The notes beneath the pieces were generated by a model, which was not told the origin of the DNA, did no database searches, and saw nothing but the letters and a program-made list of their open reading frames with translations. Source: Betaproteobacteria bacterium (GTDB lineage Bacteria > Pseudomonadota > Gammaproteobacteria > Burkholderiales > Casimicrobiaceae). Taken from it: a DNA stretch of 41,210 nucleotides. This document shows, in pieces, positions 1-8,970 of the stretch. The DNA lies in contig PLYT01000110.1 of NCBI GenBank assembly GCA_003153475.1, positions 1-41,210 on the forward strand, read 5' to 3'. The position numbers and the translations under genes are program-made. Position 1 is the first letter of the stretch; every line of letters begins with the position of its first letter.

Positions 1-461
1 CCGCGCGGCACCGCCTGGATGCCGTCTTCGCCATGAGTGAACGGCGTCTGCAGATAGAAGAAATACATCATCTGCGCGACGGCCAGCGTGATCATCGCAA
101 AGTAGATCCCCTGCCGCCGGATCGCCAGCGATCCGACGACGGCGCCGAGCAGCGCCGCGGCGGCCGTTCCGGTCGCGATTGCGAGCTCGGGCGGAAATCC
201 CCAGACCTTCGCGGCGTGGGCGCACACGTAGCCGGCCGTGCCCAGAAACATCGCGTGACCGAACGAGAGCAGGCCACCGAAGCCCAGCAGCAGATTGAAT
301 GCGCAGGCGAACAGTGCAAAGCAAAGCGCCTTCATCAGGAACACCGGATAGACGCCGACCAGCGGCGCGATCGCCAATGCCGCCGCCATCAGCGCCGTGC
401 CGATCAGCATCGTGGCGTGCGGTCCGCGCCAGGGCGACGCGGCTGGCGTCACGCTCGACAT
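1..461 (-). CDS. livM: LivM-like branched-chain amino acid/organic acid ABC permease, partial
   Basis: Inner-membrane permease subunit of a Liv-type importer, pairing with LivH. The ATG at 461 lies directly after the livH stop (462-464), so the two are translationally linked. The 153 visible residues carry a short polar N-terminus, then hydrophobic helices around residues 18-35 and 40-60, and the LivM-typical stretches NLLLGFGGLLSFGHAMF and IRRQGIYFAMITLAVAQM. The gene runs off the left edge, so about half of the expected 300-plus residues and the stop codon are missing here. The substrate cannot be read from the permease. The acyl-CoA ligase and crotonase genes at the head of the same strand suggest an organic acid rather than leucine (inference). 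Confidence 0.9.
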   Translation of the reverse strand, partial: MSSVTPAASPWRGPHATMLIGTALMAAALAIAPLVGVYPVFLMKALCFALFACAFNLLLGFGGLLSFGHAMFLGTAGYVCAHAAKVWGFPPELAIATGTAAAALLGAVVGSLAIRRQGIYFAMITLAVAQMMYFFYLQTPFTHGEDGIQAVPR

Positions 462-1325
462 CTAACGCTCGCGGCCGAACAGGCCGGCCGGCCTGAACAG
501 CAGCACGATCACCATCACGACAAAGATCACCGTGTTCGAGGCCTCCGGGTAGAAGTACTTGGTCAGGCCTTCGACGATACCGAGGCCGAAGCCGGTGAGG
601 ATCGCTCCCATGATCGAGCCCATGCCGCCGATCACGACGACGGCGAATACGACGATGATGAGGTCCGCGCCCATCAGCGGATTGACCTGGTAGATCGGCG
701 CCGCCATGACGCCGGCCAGCGCCGCGAGACCGACACCGAAGCCGAACGTCAGCGTGATCATGCGCGGCACGTTGACGCCGAACGCCTGCACCAGCACAGG
801 ATTCTCGGTCGCCGCGCGCAAGTAGCTCCCGAGCTTGGTACGCTCGATGACGTACCAGGTCGAGAAGCAAACGACCAGCGACGCGACGATCACCCAGGCG
901 CGGTAGATGGGCAGGAACATGAAACCTAGATTGACGCCGCCGGCAAGCTCCAGCGGGATCTGGTACGGCAGACCGGACGAGCCGAAGTCGTTGCGAAACA
1001 GTCCCTGGATGATCAGCGCCAGGCCGAACGTGAGCAGCAATCCGTACAGGTGGTCGAGCTTATAGAGCCGCGAGAGCATCGTGCGTTCGATCAGCACGCC
1101 GACTGCGCCGACGACAACGGGCGCGATCAGCAGCGCCCACCAGTAGCCGACTCCGGCCTTGTTCAGCAGGAACCACGCACAGAACGCGCCCATCATGTAT
1201 TGCGCGCCATGCGTGAAATTGATGATGTTGAGCAGTCCGAAAATAACCGCCAGGCCGAGCGACAGCATGGCGTAGAACGATCCGTTGATGAGCCCGATCA
1301 GCAGCTGGCCGAAAAGTGCCTGCAA
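462..1325 (-). CDS. livH: LivH-like ABC permease
   Basis: Inner-membrane permease of a Liv-type (HAAT) ABC importer, 287 residues, a normal LivH length. The N-terminus GQLLIGLINGSFYAMLSLGL and the following FGLLNIINFTHGAQYM segment are family hallmarks, and the rest is a series of hydrophobic helices. The start is a TTG at 1325: a GGAG lies six bases upstream, and the next in-frame ATG (residue 19) would remove the conserved first helix. The stop abuts the livM ATG. It is separated from livK upstream by 170 bases that contain a perfect hairpin, so binding protein and permease may be made at different levels (inference). Confidence 0.92.
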   Translation of the reverse strand: MQALFGQLLIGLINGSFYAMLSLGLAVIFGLLNIINFTHGAQYMMGAFCAWFLLNKAGVGYWWALLIAPVVVGAVGVLIERTMLSRLYKLDHLYGLLLTFGLALIIQGLFRNDFGSSGLPYQIPLELAGGVNLGFMFLPIYRAWVIVASLVVCFSTWYVIERTKLGSYLRAATENPVLVQAFGVNVPRMITLTFGFGVGLAALAGVMAAPIYQVNPLMGADLIIVVFAVVVIGGMGSIMGAILTGFGLGIVEGLTKYFYPEASNTVIFVVMVIVLLFRPAGLFGRER

Positions 1326-1440
1326 TTAGATCTCCGAAATGCTCGCGGCGAGTCTTCGGACGCAATCATTATCCGTCTGCCGGATGCTGGCGGCGCACGC
1401 CCGAAAGCCGGGGCGGCACGACGGATAACTGCTCGCGTTG

Positions 1441-1464
1441 GAGGGGCGCTTTGCTGCGCCCCTC
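1441..1464 (-). other. Perfect hairpin between livK and livH
   Basis: A nine-base arm gaggggcgc (1441-1449) and its exact complement gcgcccctc (1456-1464) flank a six-base loop. Neither strand has a T tract after the stem, so it is not a standard intrinsic terminator. In transport operons, hairpins after the binding-protein gene often stabilise the upstream mRNA or dampen read-through. That role here is inferred. The remaining bases of 1326-1495 show no other recognisable element. Confidence 0.5.
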
Positions 1465-1495
1465 AACGCTTCGCTTCCGGTGGCACCCGATGGCG

Positions 1496-2710
1496 TTACT
1501 TGACCAAGAAGCATCCTCCGTCGGCCAGCGGCCGGAACGCCTGATCGGCCGGAATCGTCGCACGCACCTTGTAGTAATCCCATGGGTACTTCGATTCCGA
1601 CGGCTTCTTGACCTCGACCAGGTACGCCGGATGAATCTTGCGGCCGTCGACGCGGATCGAACCTTTGCCGAACAGCGGATCGTCGGTCGGCATTTCCTTC
1701 ATCTTGGCAATCACCTTGGTCCCGTCATCGCTCTTCAGCGCCTCGACTGCCTTGAAGTAGTGCAGCAGCGACGCATAGACGCCGGCGTGCACCATCGTCG
1801 GATAGATGCCTTTGTCGAGGGCAGCGAAACGTTTTGCGAACGCGCGCGTCTGGTCGTTGGTATCCCAGTAGAAGGTGTTGGTGATGATCAAACCTTGCGC
1901 CGTGGCCAGCCCAAGGGAGTGTACGTCGGTCAGGAATACGAGCAGCCCGGCCAGGTTCTGACCGCCCTTGACGATGCCGAACTCGGCCGCCTGCTTGATC
2001 GAGTTGGTCGTGTCGCCACCGGCGTTGGCAAGTCCGATGATCTTGGCCTTCGACGCCTGTGCCTGGAGCAGGAACGAGGAAAAGTCCTGAGTATTGATCG
2101 GTGCCCGCACCTTGCCTAGCACCTTGCCGCCGTTTTTCAGCACGACGGCTTCGGTATCACGCTCCAGCGCCAATCCGAACGCATAGTCGGCGGTGATGAA
2201 GAACCAGGAATCGCCGCCCGACTTGACGATCGCACCTCCGGTGCCGTTCGCGAGCATCCAGGTGTCGTAGGTCCAGTGCACGGTATTGGGCGAGCACGCT
2301 TTGCCCGTCAGATCCGACGAGGCTGGGCCGGAGGCGAGGAATGCCTTGCCCTTGTCCCTGGTGATCTGGTTGACCGCCAACGCGACGCCGGAATTGGGAA
2401 CGTCGACGATGACGTCGACCTTGTCGACGTCATACCACTGCCGCGCGAGCGCCGAGCCGACATCCGGCTTGTTCTGATGGTCGGCGGAGATGATCTCGAC
2501 CTTGTACCCGCGTTTCTCGATGCCTGAGTCCTCGACGGCCATTCGCGCCGCCGCCACCGATCCCGCACCGGCCAGATCGGTGTACAGGCTCGACATGTCG
2601 GTCAGGACGCCGATCTTGATCATGTTGTCGGAAATCTGCGCCTGCGCGGCACCGGCGGCGAACGTGCCGGCGATCGCCAGCGCAAGCAGGCTGCGTTTCA
2701 ATGCTTTCAT
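1496..2710 (-). CDS. livK: Periplasmic substrate-binding protein of a Liv-type ABC importer
   Basis: Type I periplasmic binding protein (404 residues) that delivers substrate to the LivHM permease. A clear Sec signal peptide starts MKALKRSLLALAIAGTFAAG and is predicted to be cleaved after AAQA near residue 24. The mature part begins with the family motif IKIGVLTDMSSLY. The start is supported by an AAGGGGAAG ribosome site just upstream. Neighbours are livF upstream (45-base gap) and livH downstream. This subgroup of binding proteins often accompanies acyl-CoA ligases and binds aromatic or other carboxylic acids (known for related clusters). The actual ligand cannot be read from sequence. The symbol is by position and family only. 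Confidence 0.88.
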   Translation of the reverse strand: MKALKRSLLALAIAGTFAAGAAQAQISDNMIKIGVLTDMSSLYTDLAGAGSVAAARMAVEDSGIEKRGYKVEIISADHQNKPDVGSALARQWYDVDKVDVIVDVPNSGVALAVNQITRDKGKAFLASGPASSDLTGKACSPNTVHWTYDTWMLANGTGGAIVKSGGDSWFFITADYAFGLALERDTEAVVLKNGGKVLGKVRAPINTQDFSSFLLQAQASKAKIIGLANAGGDTTNSIKQAAEFGIVKGGQNLAGLLVFLTDVHSLGLATAQGLIITNTFYWDTNDQTRAFAKRFAALDKGIYPTMVHAGVYASLLHYFKAVEALKSDDGTKVIAKMKEMPTDDPLFGKGSIRVDGRKIHPAYLVEVKKPSESKYPWDYYKVRATIPADQAFRPLADGGCFLVK

Positions 2711-2755
2711 CGGGCTTCCCCTTATAAAAACTGCGACTGCAAAACGCTTGTCGCT

Positions 2756-3482
<727 letters not shown>

Positions 3483-3490
<8 letters not shown>

Positions 3491-4238
3491 GGATACCGCC
3501 AAGGTAGGCGTCGATGACGGCGGGGTTCTTCGAGACCGATGCGTAATCGCCTTTGGCCAGCACCTCGCCGCGGGCGAGTACGGTGATGTGATCGGACAAG
3601 GTCGAGACGACCGACAGGTTGTGCTCGACCATCAGCACCGTCCGGTCGGCAGCGACCTTTTTGATCAGCGCGGCAATGCGATCGACGTCCGCGTGCGTCA
3701 TGCCGGCCGTCGGCTCGTCCAGCAACAGCATTTCCGGATCGAGCGCCAGGGTCGTGGCTATCTCGAGCGCACGCTTTCTGCCATAGGGCAGCTCGACCGC
3801 CTTCTGGCCTTCGAACTGCTGCAGACCCACCGCGTGGATCAATTCGCTGGCGCGGCTGTCGTGCTCGCGCAGCACGCGCTCGGAGCGCCAGAAGTCGAGC
3901 GAGTGGCCGCGCTTTCTCTGCAATGCGACCCGGACGTTTTCGCGCACCGTCAAATGCGGAAAAACCGCGGAGATCTGGAACGAGCGGACCAGCCCCATGC
4001 GCGCGATCGCTGCCGGACGCGAGCCGGTGATCTCGGCACCCTTGTAGAAGATCTGACCCCGCGTCGGCGTCAGAAAATGGGTCAGCAGGTTAAAGCAGGT
4101 CGTCTTGCCGGCGCCGTTGGGGCCGATCAGCGCATGGATGGTGCCGCGCCGCACCTGCAGATCGACGCCATTGACGGCGACGAAACCCTTGAATTCCTTG
4201 GTCAGTCCACGGGTTTCGAGAATGATGTCGTCGGTCAT
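3483..4238 (-). CDS. livG: LivG-like ABC transporter ATPase
   Basis: Second cytoplasmic ATPase of the importer, 251 residues from the ATG at 4238. Walker A is GPNGAGKTT, followed by LivG-style Q-loop text (RSFQISAVFPHLTVREN), a degenerate signature LPYGRKRALEIA and Walker B LLLDEPTAGM. The LivG family normally has this atypical signature. The frame stays open 26 codons further upstream, but that extension is not conserved-looking and the chosen ATG gives the usual N-terminus MTDDIILETRGLTKEF. It overlaps livF at its 3' end and follows the crotonase gene after about 126 bases. Confidence 0.9.
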
Positions 4239-4364
4239 GCGCTGTCCGGCCAAGCTCGCCGGACTCCCCCTGTCATTGCGTCGGGCGATTATCCGGGCCG
4301 TGGTAGCCGTTGGCAATCGAAACCCGGTGGCGGCGACAAGCCTCGACCCCCGAGAGTCGCCAGC

Positions 4365-5165
4365 TTATCGGTCCCAGCGAGGCTCGCGTTTCTCGACAAA
4401 GGCGGTCACGCCTTCCTGGGCATCCTCGCCCAGCATGTTTTGCGTAATGATCTCGCTGGCCAGCGCGTATGCCTCCACGATGCTCTTCTCCTGCTGCTCG
4501 TAGAAGAATTTCTTGCCGGCGGCAAGCACGCGTCGGGGCTTGGCGATCAGCACCCGCGCCAGCGCCGCGACCTCGGCGTCGAGCTTGTCCGGCGACGCGA
4601 TTCGATTGACGAGTCCCCAGCCGAGCGCCGTCGGCGCGTCGACGAATTCACCGGTCATCACCATCTCGAAAGCGCGCTTGGTCGCGATGTTGCGCGACAC
4701 CGGAACACCCGGCGTCGCACAGAACAACCCGAAATTGATGCCCGAGGTTGCGAATCGGGCATCGGCGGCGGCGACCGCCATGTCGGCGGCGGCAACCAGC
4801 TGGCACCCCGCCGCCGTCGCGATGCCATGGACCTTGGCGATCACCGGTTGCGGCAAGCGGCGCAAGCTCAGCATGACTTCGCAGCAGCTTCTGAACAGGC
4901 CGCCGATGAACTCCTCGTTCGAATTCGCCAGCATTTCCTTCAAATCGTGGCCGGGACAGAACGCGCGTCCGGCGCCGGCGAGCACGACGACCCGCACCGA
5001 GTCGTCGCGTCCGATCGCGTCGAGCGCCGCCTGCAGCGCGCGCAGCATCGCGGCATTGATCGCGTTGAACTGCGCCGGCCGGTTCAAGGTTAGCGTGGTC
5101 ACGCCGCCGGTATCAGCGCGCAGGATCACGGACTCGACCGACGATTCGAACAGAGGAGGATTCAT
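4365..5165 (-). CDS. Crotonase-fold (enoyl-CoA hydratase/isomerase family) protein lacking canonical catalytic glutamates
   Basis: A 266-residue crotonase-superfamily protein. The oxyanion-hole segments are visible as GAGRAFCPGHDLKEM (about 65-78) and HGIATAAGCQLVAAADMA (about 113-130). At the two glutamates used for hydration in classical enoyl-CoA hydratase, this protein has Gln122 (AAGCQ instead of GGGCE) and Gly142 (ATSGINFG instead of GQPEILLG). It resembles the ECHDC3-like branch, whose reaction is poorly defined. It starts eight bases after the acyl-CoA ligase stop and precedes the Liv genes, so it probably acts on the CoA ester made by the ligase (inference). Calling it an enoyl-CoA hydratase would overstate the evidence. 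Confidence 0.85.
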   Translation of the reverse strand: MNPPLFESSVESVILRADTGGVTTLTLNRPAQFNAINAAMLRALQAALDAIGRDDSVRVVVLAGAGRAFCPGHDLKEMLANSNEEFIGGLFRSCCEVMLSLRRLPQPVIAKVHGIATAAGCQLVAAADMAVAAADARFATSGINFGLFCATPGVPVSRNIATKRAFEMVMTGEFVDAPTALGWGLVNRIASPDKLDAEVAALARVLIAKPRRVLAAGKKFFYEQQEKSIVEAYALASEIITQNMLGEDAQEGVTAFVEKREPRWDR

Positions 5166-5173
5166 CGCAGCAC

Positions 5174-6814
5174 CTATTCGATCGTGCTGGTCGAACGGAC
5201 ACGCTCGCGCAGCACGAACTTCTGGATCTTGCCGGTCGACGTCTTCGGCAGCTCGCCGAAAATCACGCGCCTCGGCGCCTTGAAGCGCGCCAGGTGGCTG
5301 CGGCAATGCTCGATCAGCTCGGCCTCGGTGACCGTCACGCCAGCCTTGATCTCGACGAACGCACACGGCGTCTCGCCCCACTTGGGATCGGGTTGCGCGA
5401 CGACCGCGGCGGCGAGCACGGCGGGGTGGCGGTAGAGCGTGTCCTCGACCTCGATCGAGCTGATGTTCTCGCCGCCCGAGATGATGACATCCTTCGAGCG
5501 ATCCTTGATCTTGACGTAACCGTCCTGCTGAAGCACCGCAAGATCGCCCGAATGAAACCAGCCGCCGGCGAACGCTTCTTCGGTAGCCGCCACGTTCTTC
5601 AGGTAGCCCTTCATCGTGATATTGCCGCGAAACATGATCTCGCCCATCGTCTCGCCGTCGCGCGGGACCACCGTCATCGTCTCGGGATCCATGACCGTCA
5701 TGCCTTCCTCGCAGGTATAGCGCACGCCCTGGCGGCCATTGCGCTCGGCCTGGGCGCCGACGTCGAGCGTGCTCCACTCCGGATGCTTGGCGCACACCGA
5801 CGCCGGGCCGTAGGTCTCGGTCAGCCCATAGACGTGCGTGATATCGAACCCCATCAGCTGCATGCCTTCGATCACCGAAGCCGGCGGCGCCGCCGCGGCG
5901 ACCAGGCAGCTGACCTGATGCGTGATGCCCTGCTTCCACTCCGCCGGCGCGTTGATCAGCATCGCGTGCACGATCGGCGCGCCGCAGTAGTGCGTGACCC
6001 GGTGTGTGCGAATCGCATCGAGAATAGGCCCGGCCTCGACCTTCCGCAGGCACACGTTGGTGCCGGCGTTGGCCGCCATCGTCCAGGGGAAGCACCAGCC
6101 GTTGCAATGGAACATCGGCAGGGTCCACAGGTAGACCGAATGGCGCGGCATGCCCCAGTCGATGATGTTGGACAACGCATTCAGGTACGCGCCGCGATGA
6201 TGATAGACGACGCCTTTCGGATTGCCGGTCGTGCCCGAGGTGTAGTTGAGCGCGATCGCCGACCATTCGTCGGCAGGCAGGCGCCAGTCGAACTCGGGAT
6301 CGCCGCCGGCGAGAAACGCCTCGTAGTCGAGCCGGCCGAGCGTCGCGCCTCCGGGGCCAAGCGGGTCGACGATGTCGATGACCATCGGTTTTGGATCGAG
6401 CTTTTGCAGCGCCGCGCCGACGATAGGCGCGAATTCGGTGTCGGTCAGCAGCACCTTCGCTTCGCCGTGACCGAGCATGAACGCGATCGCGTCGGCGTCC
6501 AAACGCGTATTGAGCGTATTGAGCACGCCGCCGCTCATCGGCACGCCGAAATGCGCCTCGACCATTTCCGGCGTGTTCGCGGCCATCACCGCGACGGTCG
6601 CGCCGGGGCTGACGCCGGCGCGCACCAGCGCCGAGGCCAGGCGCCGCGAGCGCGCGTAGGTTTCCTCCCAGGTCAGGCGTCGGCTGCCGTGCACGACCGC
6701 GATCTGCCGGGGATACGTGTAAGCGGTGCGCGCGATCAGCGAGATCGGCGACAACGACGCGTAATTGGCGGCGTTCTTGTCGAGGCCGTGCTCGTAAGGG
6801 CTGGACTTGGGCAT
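5174..6814 (-). CDS. AMP-dependent acyl-CoA ligase
   Basis: ANL-superfamily ligase that activates a carboxylic acid with ATP and CoA; about 546 residues from the preferred ATG at 6814. Motifs in order are the P-loop YTSGTTGNPKGVVYHH, the acyl pocket region YLWTLPMFHCNGWCFPW, the A5 motif YGLTETYGP, the A7 motif GWFHSGDLAVLQQDGY and the C-terminal catalytic lysine motif PKTSTGKIQKF. The frame extends upstream to an ATG at 6856 and a GTG at 6880. I prefer 6814 because relatives begin near the YEHGLDKNAANY segment. It resembles fatty-acyl/methylmercaptopropionyl-CoA ligases, but the substrate is unknown. It heads a minus-strand unit with the crotonase and Liv importer. Confidence 0.9.
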   Translation of the reverse strand: MPKSSPYEHGLDKNAANYASLSPISLIARTAYTYPRQIAVVHGSRRLTWEETYARSRRLASALVRAGVSPGATVAVMAANTPEMVEAHFGVPMSGGVLNTLNTRLDADAIAFMLGHGEAKVLLTDTEFAPIVGAALQKLDPKPMVIDIVDPLGPGGATLGRLDYEAFLAGGDPEFDWRLPADEWSAIALNYTSGTTGNPKGVVYHHRGAYLNALSNIIDWGMPRHSVYLWTLPMFHCNGWCFPWTMAANAGTNVCLRKVEAGPILDAIRTHRVTHYCGAPIVHAMLINAPAEWKQGITHQVSCLVAAAAPPASVIEGMQLMGFDITHVYGLTETYGPASVCAKHPEWSTLDVGAQAERNGRQGVRYTCEEGMTVMDPETMTVVPRDGETMGEIMFRGNITMKGYLKNVAATEEAFAGGWFHSGDLAVLQQDGYVKIKDRSKDVIISGGENISSIEVEDTLYRHPAVLAAAVVAQPDPKWGETPCAFVEIKAGVTVTEAELIEHCRSHLARFKAPRRVIFGELPKTSTGKIQKFVLRERVRSTSTIE

Positions 6815-6930
6815 CGCGGATCTTGCGGCGGGTTTCTTCGAAAGCCGCAGCGACATGGTAACCAATCCATCCGAAAACACAATTGCGGCGGCACAATCGG
6901 GTGCGGGAGCGAAATCCCGATAGACGCTGC

Positions 6931-6959
6931 TTGCCGCGGTGCAGCGAATTCACTATGCT
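6931..6959 (+). promoter_or_regulatory. Candidate sigma-70 promoter for the adenosyltransferase
   Basis: TTGCCG (6931-6936) and TATGCT (6954-6959) are separated by exactly 17 bases, each matching four of six consensus positions. Transcription would begin near 6966, about 30 bases before the ATG at 6997. The site lies in the divergent gap opposite the acyl-CoA ligase. Hexamer matches are modest, so this is a reading, not proof. Confidence 0.45.
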
Positions 6960-6996
6960 GGCCGCTCCTTGTGATTCGCGACGGAAGCGAAAAGCG

Positions 6997-7551
6997 ATGG
7001 GCCACCGCTTATCGAAAATCGTCACCCGCACTGGCGACGCTGGAACGACTGGCCTCGGCGACGGCTCGCGCGTGGCCAAGGATTCGCCGCGCATCGACGC
7101 CATCGGCGCAGTCGACGAGCTCAATTCGAACCTCGGCGTGCTGCTCGCCGAAGACCTGCCGCCGACGGTCGCGTCATGTCTGATCGATGTGCAGCATGAC
7201 CTGTTCGACCTGGGCGGCGAGCTGTCGATTCCCGGCTACAACGCGGTCAACGAGACGCACGTCGAACGGCTCGAGTCCGCGGTCGAGCGCTTCAACGCCA
7301 ATTTGAAGCCGCTGAAGGAGTTCATCCTGCCCGCCGGGACGCGCGCCGCCAGTCTCGCGCACGTCGCGCGCACCGTCTGCCGGCGCGCCGAGCGGGCACT
7401 GGTGCGGCTCGCGCAGACCGACACCGTGGCCGAGCCGGCGCGAAAATATCTGAACCGGCTGTCCGACCTGCTGTTCGTGCTGGCGCGTGTGCTCAATCGC
7501 AGCGCCGAGCGCGAAGATGTGTTCTGGCACAGGGGCCGCGATGCCGGATGA
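6997..7551 (+). CDS. PduO-type ATP:cob(I)alamin adenosyltransferase
   Basis: Transfers the adenosyl group of ATP to cob(I)alamin to make coenzyme B12; soluble, trimeric in the family. The 184-residue protein shows the N-terminal ATP-binding motif TRTGDAGTTGLGDGSR, then DELNSNLGVLL, and the C-terminal CRRAERALVRL and NRLSDLLFVLARVLN helices, all diagnostic. The ATG at 6997 is chosen because it places the TRTGDAGTTG motif near residue 10 as usual; the frame is open further upstream. An ECF sigma gene follows after only 42 bases with no visible terminator, so the two are probably co-transcribed. Confidence 0.93.
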   Translation: MGHRLSKIVTRTGDAGTTGLGDGSRVAKDSPRIDAIGAVDELNSNLGVLLAEDLPPTVASCLIDVQHDLFDLGGELSIPGYNAVNETHVERLESAVERFNANLKPLKEFILPAGTRAASLAHVARTVCRRAERALVRLAQTDTVAEPARKYLNRLSDLLFVLARVLNRSAEREDVFWHRGRDAG

Positions 7552-7593
7552 TCGCGTCATCACGCGGCTCTTCCACGGCGCGCGAAACTCCTG

Positions 7594-8184
7594 ATGGCCG
7601 TCGATCCCGCGCGCCAGCTCGAGCGCAGCGCGCGTCTGATGGAGCTCCTCGCGCGCACGGCGCTGGCCGATCAATCGGCGTTCGAGCAGCTGTACCGCAT
7701 GACCTCGTCGCATCTGTATGGCGTCGCGATGCGTATATTGCGTGAATCGGCGGCCGCGGAGGAGGTGCTGCAGGAAAGCTTCGTCAACGTATGGCACCAC
7801 GCCGGTTCCTACGTCGCGGCCAGAAGCCAGCCTCTGACCTGGCTGACCAGCGTCGTACGCAACCGCTGCCTCGACCGGCTGCGCAGGCGCGATGTCGACA
7901 CGGTAAACATCGACGATGAGGAGCACGCGATGGCGATTGCCGATCGAAGCCCGATGCCGCTGGAATTGCTGCTGAGCGGCGCCGAAGCGAACGCGGTCAG
8001 ACGCTGCGTCGAGACGCTCGACGCCGGCCCGAAGCAGGCGATCGCGCTGGCGTTCTACCAGGGCCTGTCGCATTCGGAGCTTGCGCGGCACCTCAAAGAG
8101 CCGCTGGGCACCGTCAAGTCCTGGGTCAGGCGCGGACTGGAACGCCTGAAAGCCTGCCTCGACGGCGCCGGCGTCCATCGCTGA
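7594..8184 (+). CDS. ECF RNA polymerase sigma factor
   Basis: A 196-residue group IV sigma factor. Region 2 runs from FEQLYRMTSSHLYGVAMRIL through EEVLQESFVNVWHHA to TWLTSVVRNRCLDRLRRR (core and -10 binding). Region 4 is a helix-turn-helix with the reading LSHSELARHLKEPLGTVKSW (-35 binding). It is followed 32 bases later by an RskA-like anti-sigma gene, the standard partner arrangement for SigK/ECF19-like factors. The target regulon cannot be read here. No strong ECF-type promoter is evident in the 42 bases upstream, so expression may depend on the adenosyltransferase promoter. Confidence 0.92.
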   Translation: MAVDPARQLERSARLMELLARTALADQSAFEQLYRMTSSHLYGVAMRILRESAAAEEVLQESFVNVWHHAGSYVAARSQPLTWLTSVVRNRCLDRLRRRDVDTVNIDDEEHAMAIADRSPMPLELLLSGAEANAVRRCVETLDAGPKQAIALAFYQGLSHSELARHLKEPLGTVKSWVRRGLERLKACLDGAGVHR

Positions 8185-8216
8185 CCGCATGCGCCAGGCG
8201 ACCAACGACGACAGCG

Positions 8217-8924
8217 ATGAACTACCGGACTCCTGAACGCGCCGACGCACTGGCCGCGCAATACGTGCTCGGGACGATGCCGGCGCGGGCCCGCGCCCGC
8301 TTCGCCCGCCTGGCGCGGAGCGACGGTGTCCTCGCCGACGCGATACGCGCCTGGGAGGATCGACTCTCGCCGCTCGGCCAGAGCGTGCCGCCGATCGAGC
8401 CGCCGGGGCGCGTCTGGACGGCGATCCTCGCCCGCATCGACCGGGGCCGTGTGGCATCCGCAGCGGAACGTCGCACCGTCTGGGCCAGCGTCAGTCTGTG
8501 GCGCGGCCTCGCGCTGGCCGGATTCGCGACGGCCATCGCGCTGGTGCTGGTGCTGCTGTCGCCGCCGCTCGAGGCACCGGAAGCGAGGCTGGTCGTCGTC
8601 CTGGCGGGGCAGGACGCGAAGCCGGCGCTTATCGCCTCGGCAGGCAGGAGCGGACGCCTGCTGACGATCAAGGCGGTCACACCGCTTTCGCCCGGCGCCG
8701 ACCGTTCGCTGCAGCTCTGGGCGCTGCCGGCCACAGGCAATCCGCGCTCGCTGGGACTGGTACCCGCGTCCGGCATTGCGCAGATCGCGCTGCCGGTGGC
8801 CGCGGGCTCCGCGCTCGAGAACATTCCGGCGCTCGCGGTCAGCCTCGAGCCTCGCGGCGGATCGCCGACCGGACTGCCCACCGGGCCCGTGCTCTATTCC
8901 GGGCCGGTCCAGCGCCTATATTGA
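8217..8924 (+). CDS. RskA-like membrane anti-sigma factor
   Basis: A 235-residue single-pass membrane protein. The N-terminal cytoplasmic part (about 1-90) contains ALAAQYVLGTMPARARARF, the short helical sigma-binding motif of RskA proteins. One transmembrane segment lies near residues 95-115 (LWRGLALAGFATAIALVLVL). The periplasmic C-terminal domain has the anti-sigma-K text SLQLWALPATGNPRSLGLVP. The protein contains no cysteine and no histidine, so it cannot be a zinc (ZAS-type) redox-sensing anti-sigma. Release of the sigma factor would need proteolysis or a periplasmic cue (inference). It is paired with the preceding ECF sigma gene. Confidence 0.9.
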   Translation: MNYRTPERADALAAQYVLGTMPARARARFARLARSDGVLADAIRAWEDRLSPLGQSVPPIEPPGRVWTAILARIDRGRVASAAERRTVWASVSLWRGLALAGFATAIALVLVLLSPPLEAPEARLVVVLAGQDAKPALIASAGRSGRLLTIKAVTPLSPGADRSLQLWALPATGNPRSLGLVPASGIAQIALPVAAGSALENIPALAVSLEPRGGSPTGLPTGPVLYSGPVQRLY

Positions 8925-8929
8925 TCGTC

Positions 8930-8970
8930 CGGGCGGATCGCCGCTCGCGAGGCATCGGTCAATCCGCCCG
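8930..8970. terminator. Inverted repeat between convergent genes
   Basis: Eight bases cgggcgga (8930-8937) are repeated inverted as tccgcccg (8963-8970) across a 25-base loop, spanning the gap between the anti-sigma gene and the FAH-family gene. There is no T run on either side and the right arm lies in the last codons of the FAH-family gene. It could act as a weak bidirectional stop, but support is thin. Confidence 0.25.

Noticed and set aside
4365..7124. A 919-codon minus-strand frame ending in the crotonase
   Set aside because: Only its last 266 codons are coding; the earlier part is an out-of-frame reading of the ligase, whose stop is eight bases before the crotonase ATG. Not a fusion protein.
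5294..7183. A 629-codon plus-strand frame across the acyl-CoA ligase
   Set aside because: Antisense shadow of the ligase; it continues into a wrong frame of the adenosyltransferase gene.
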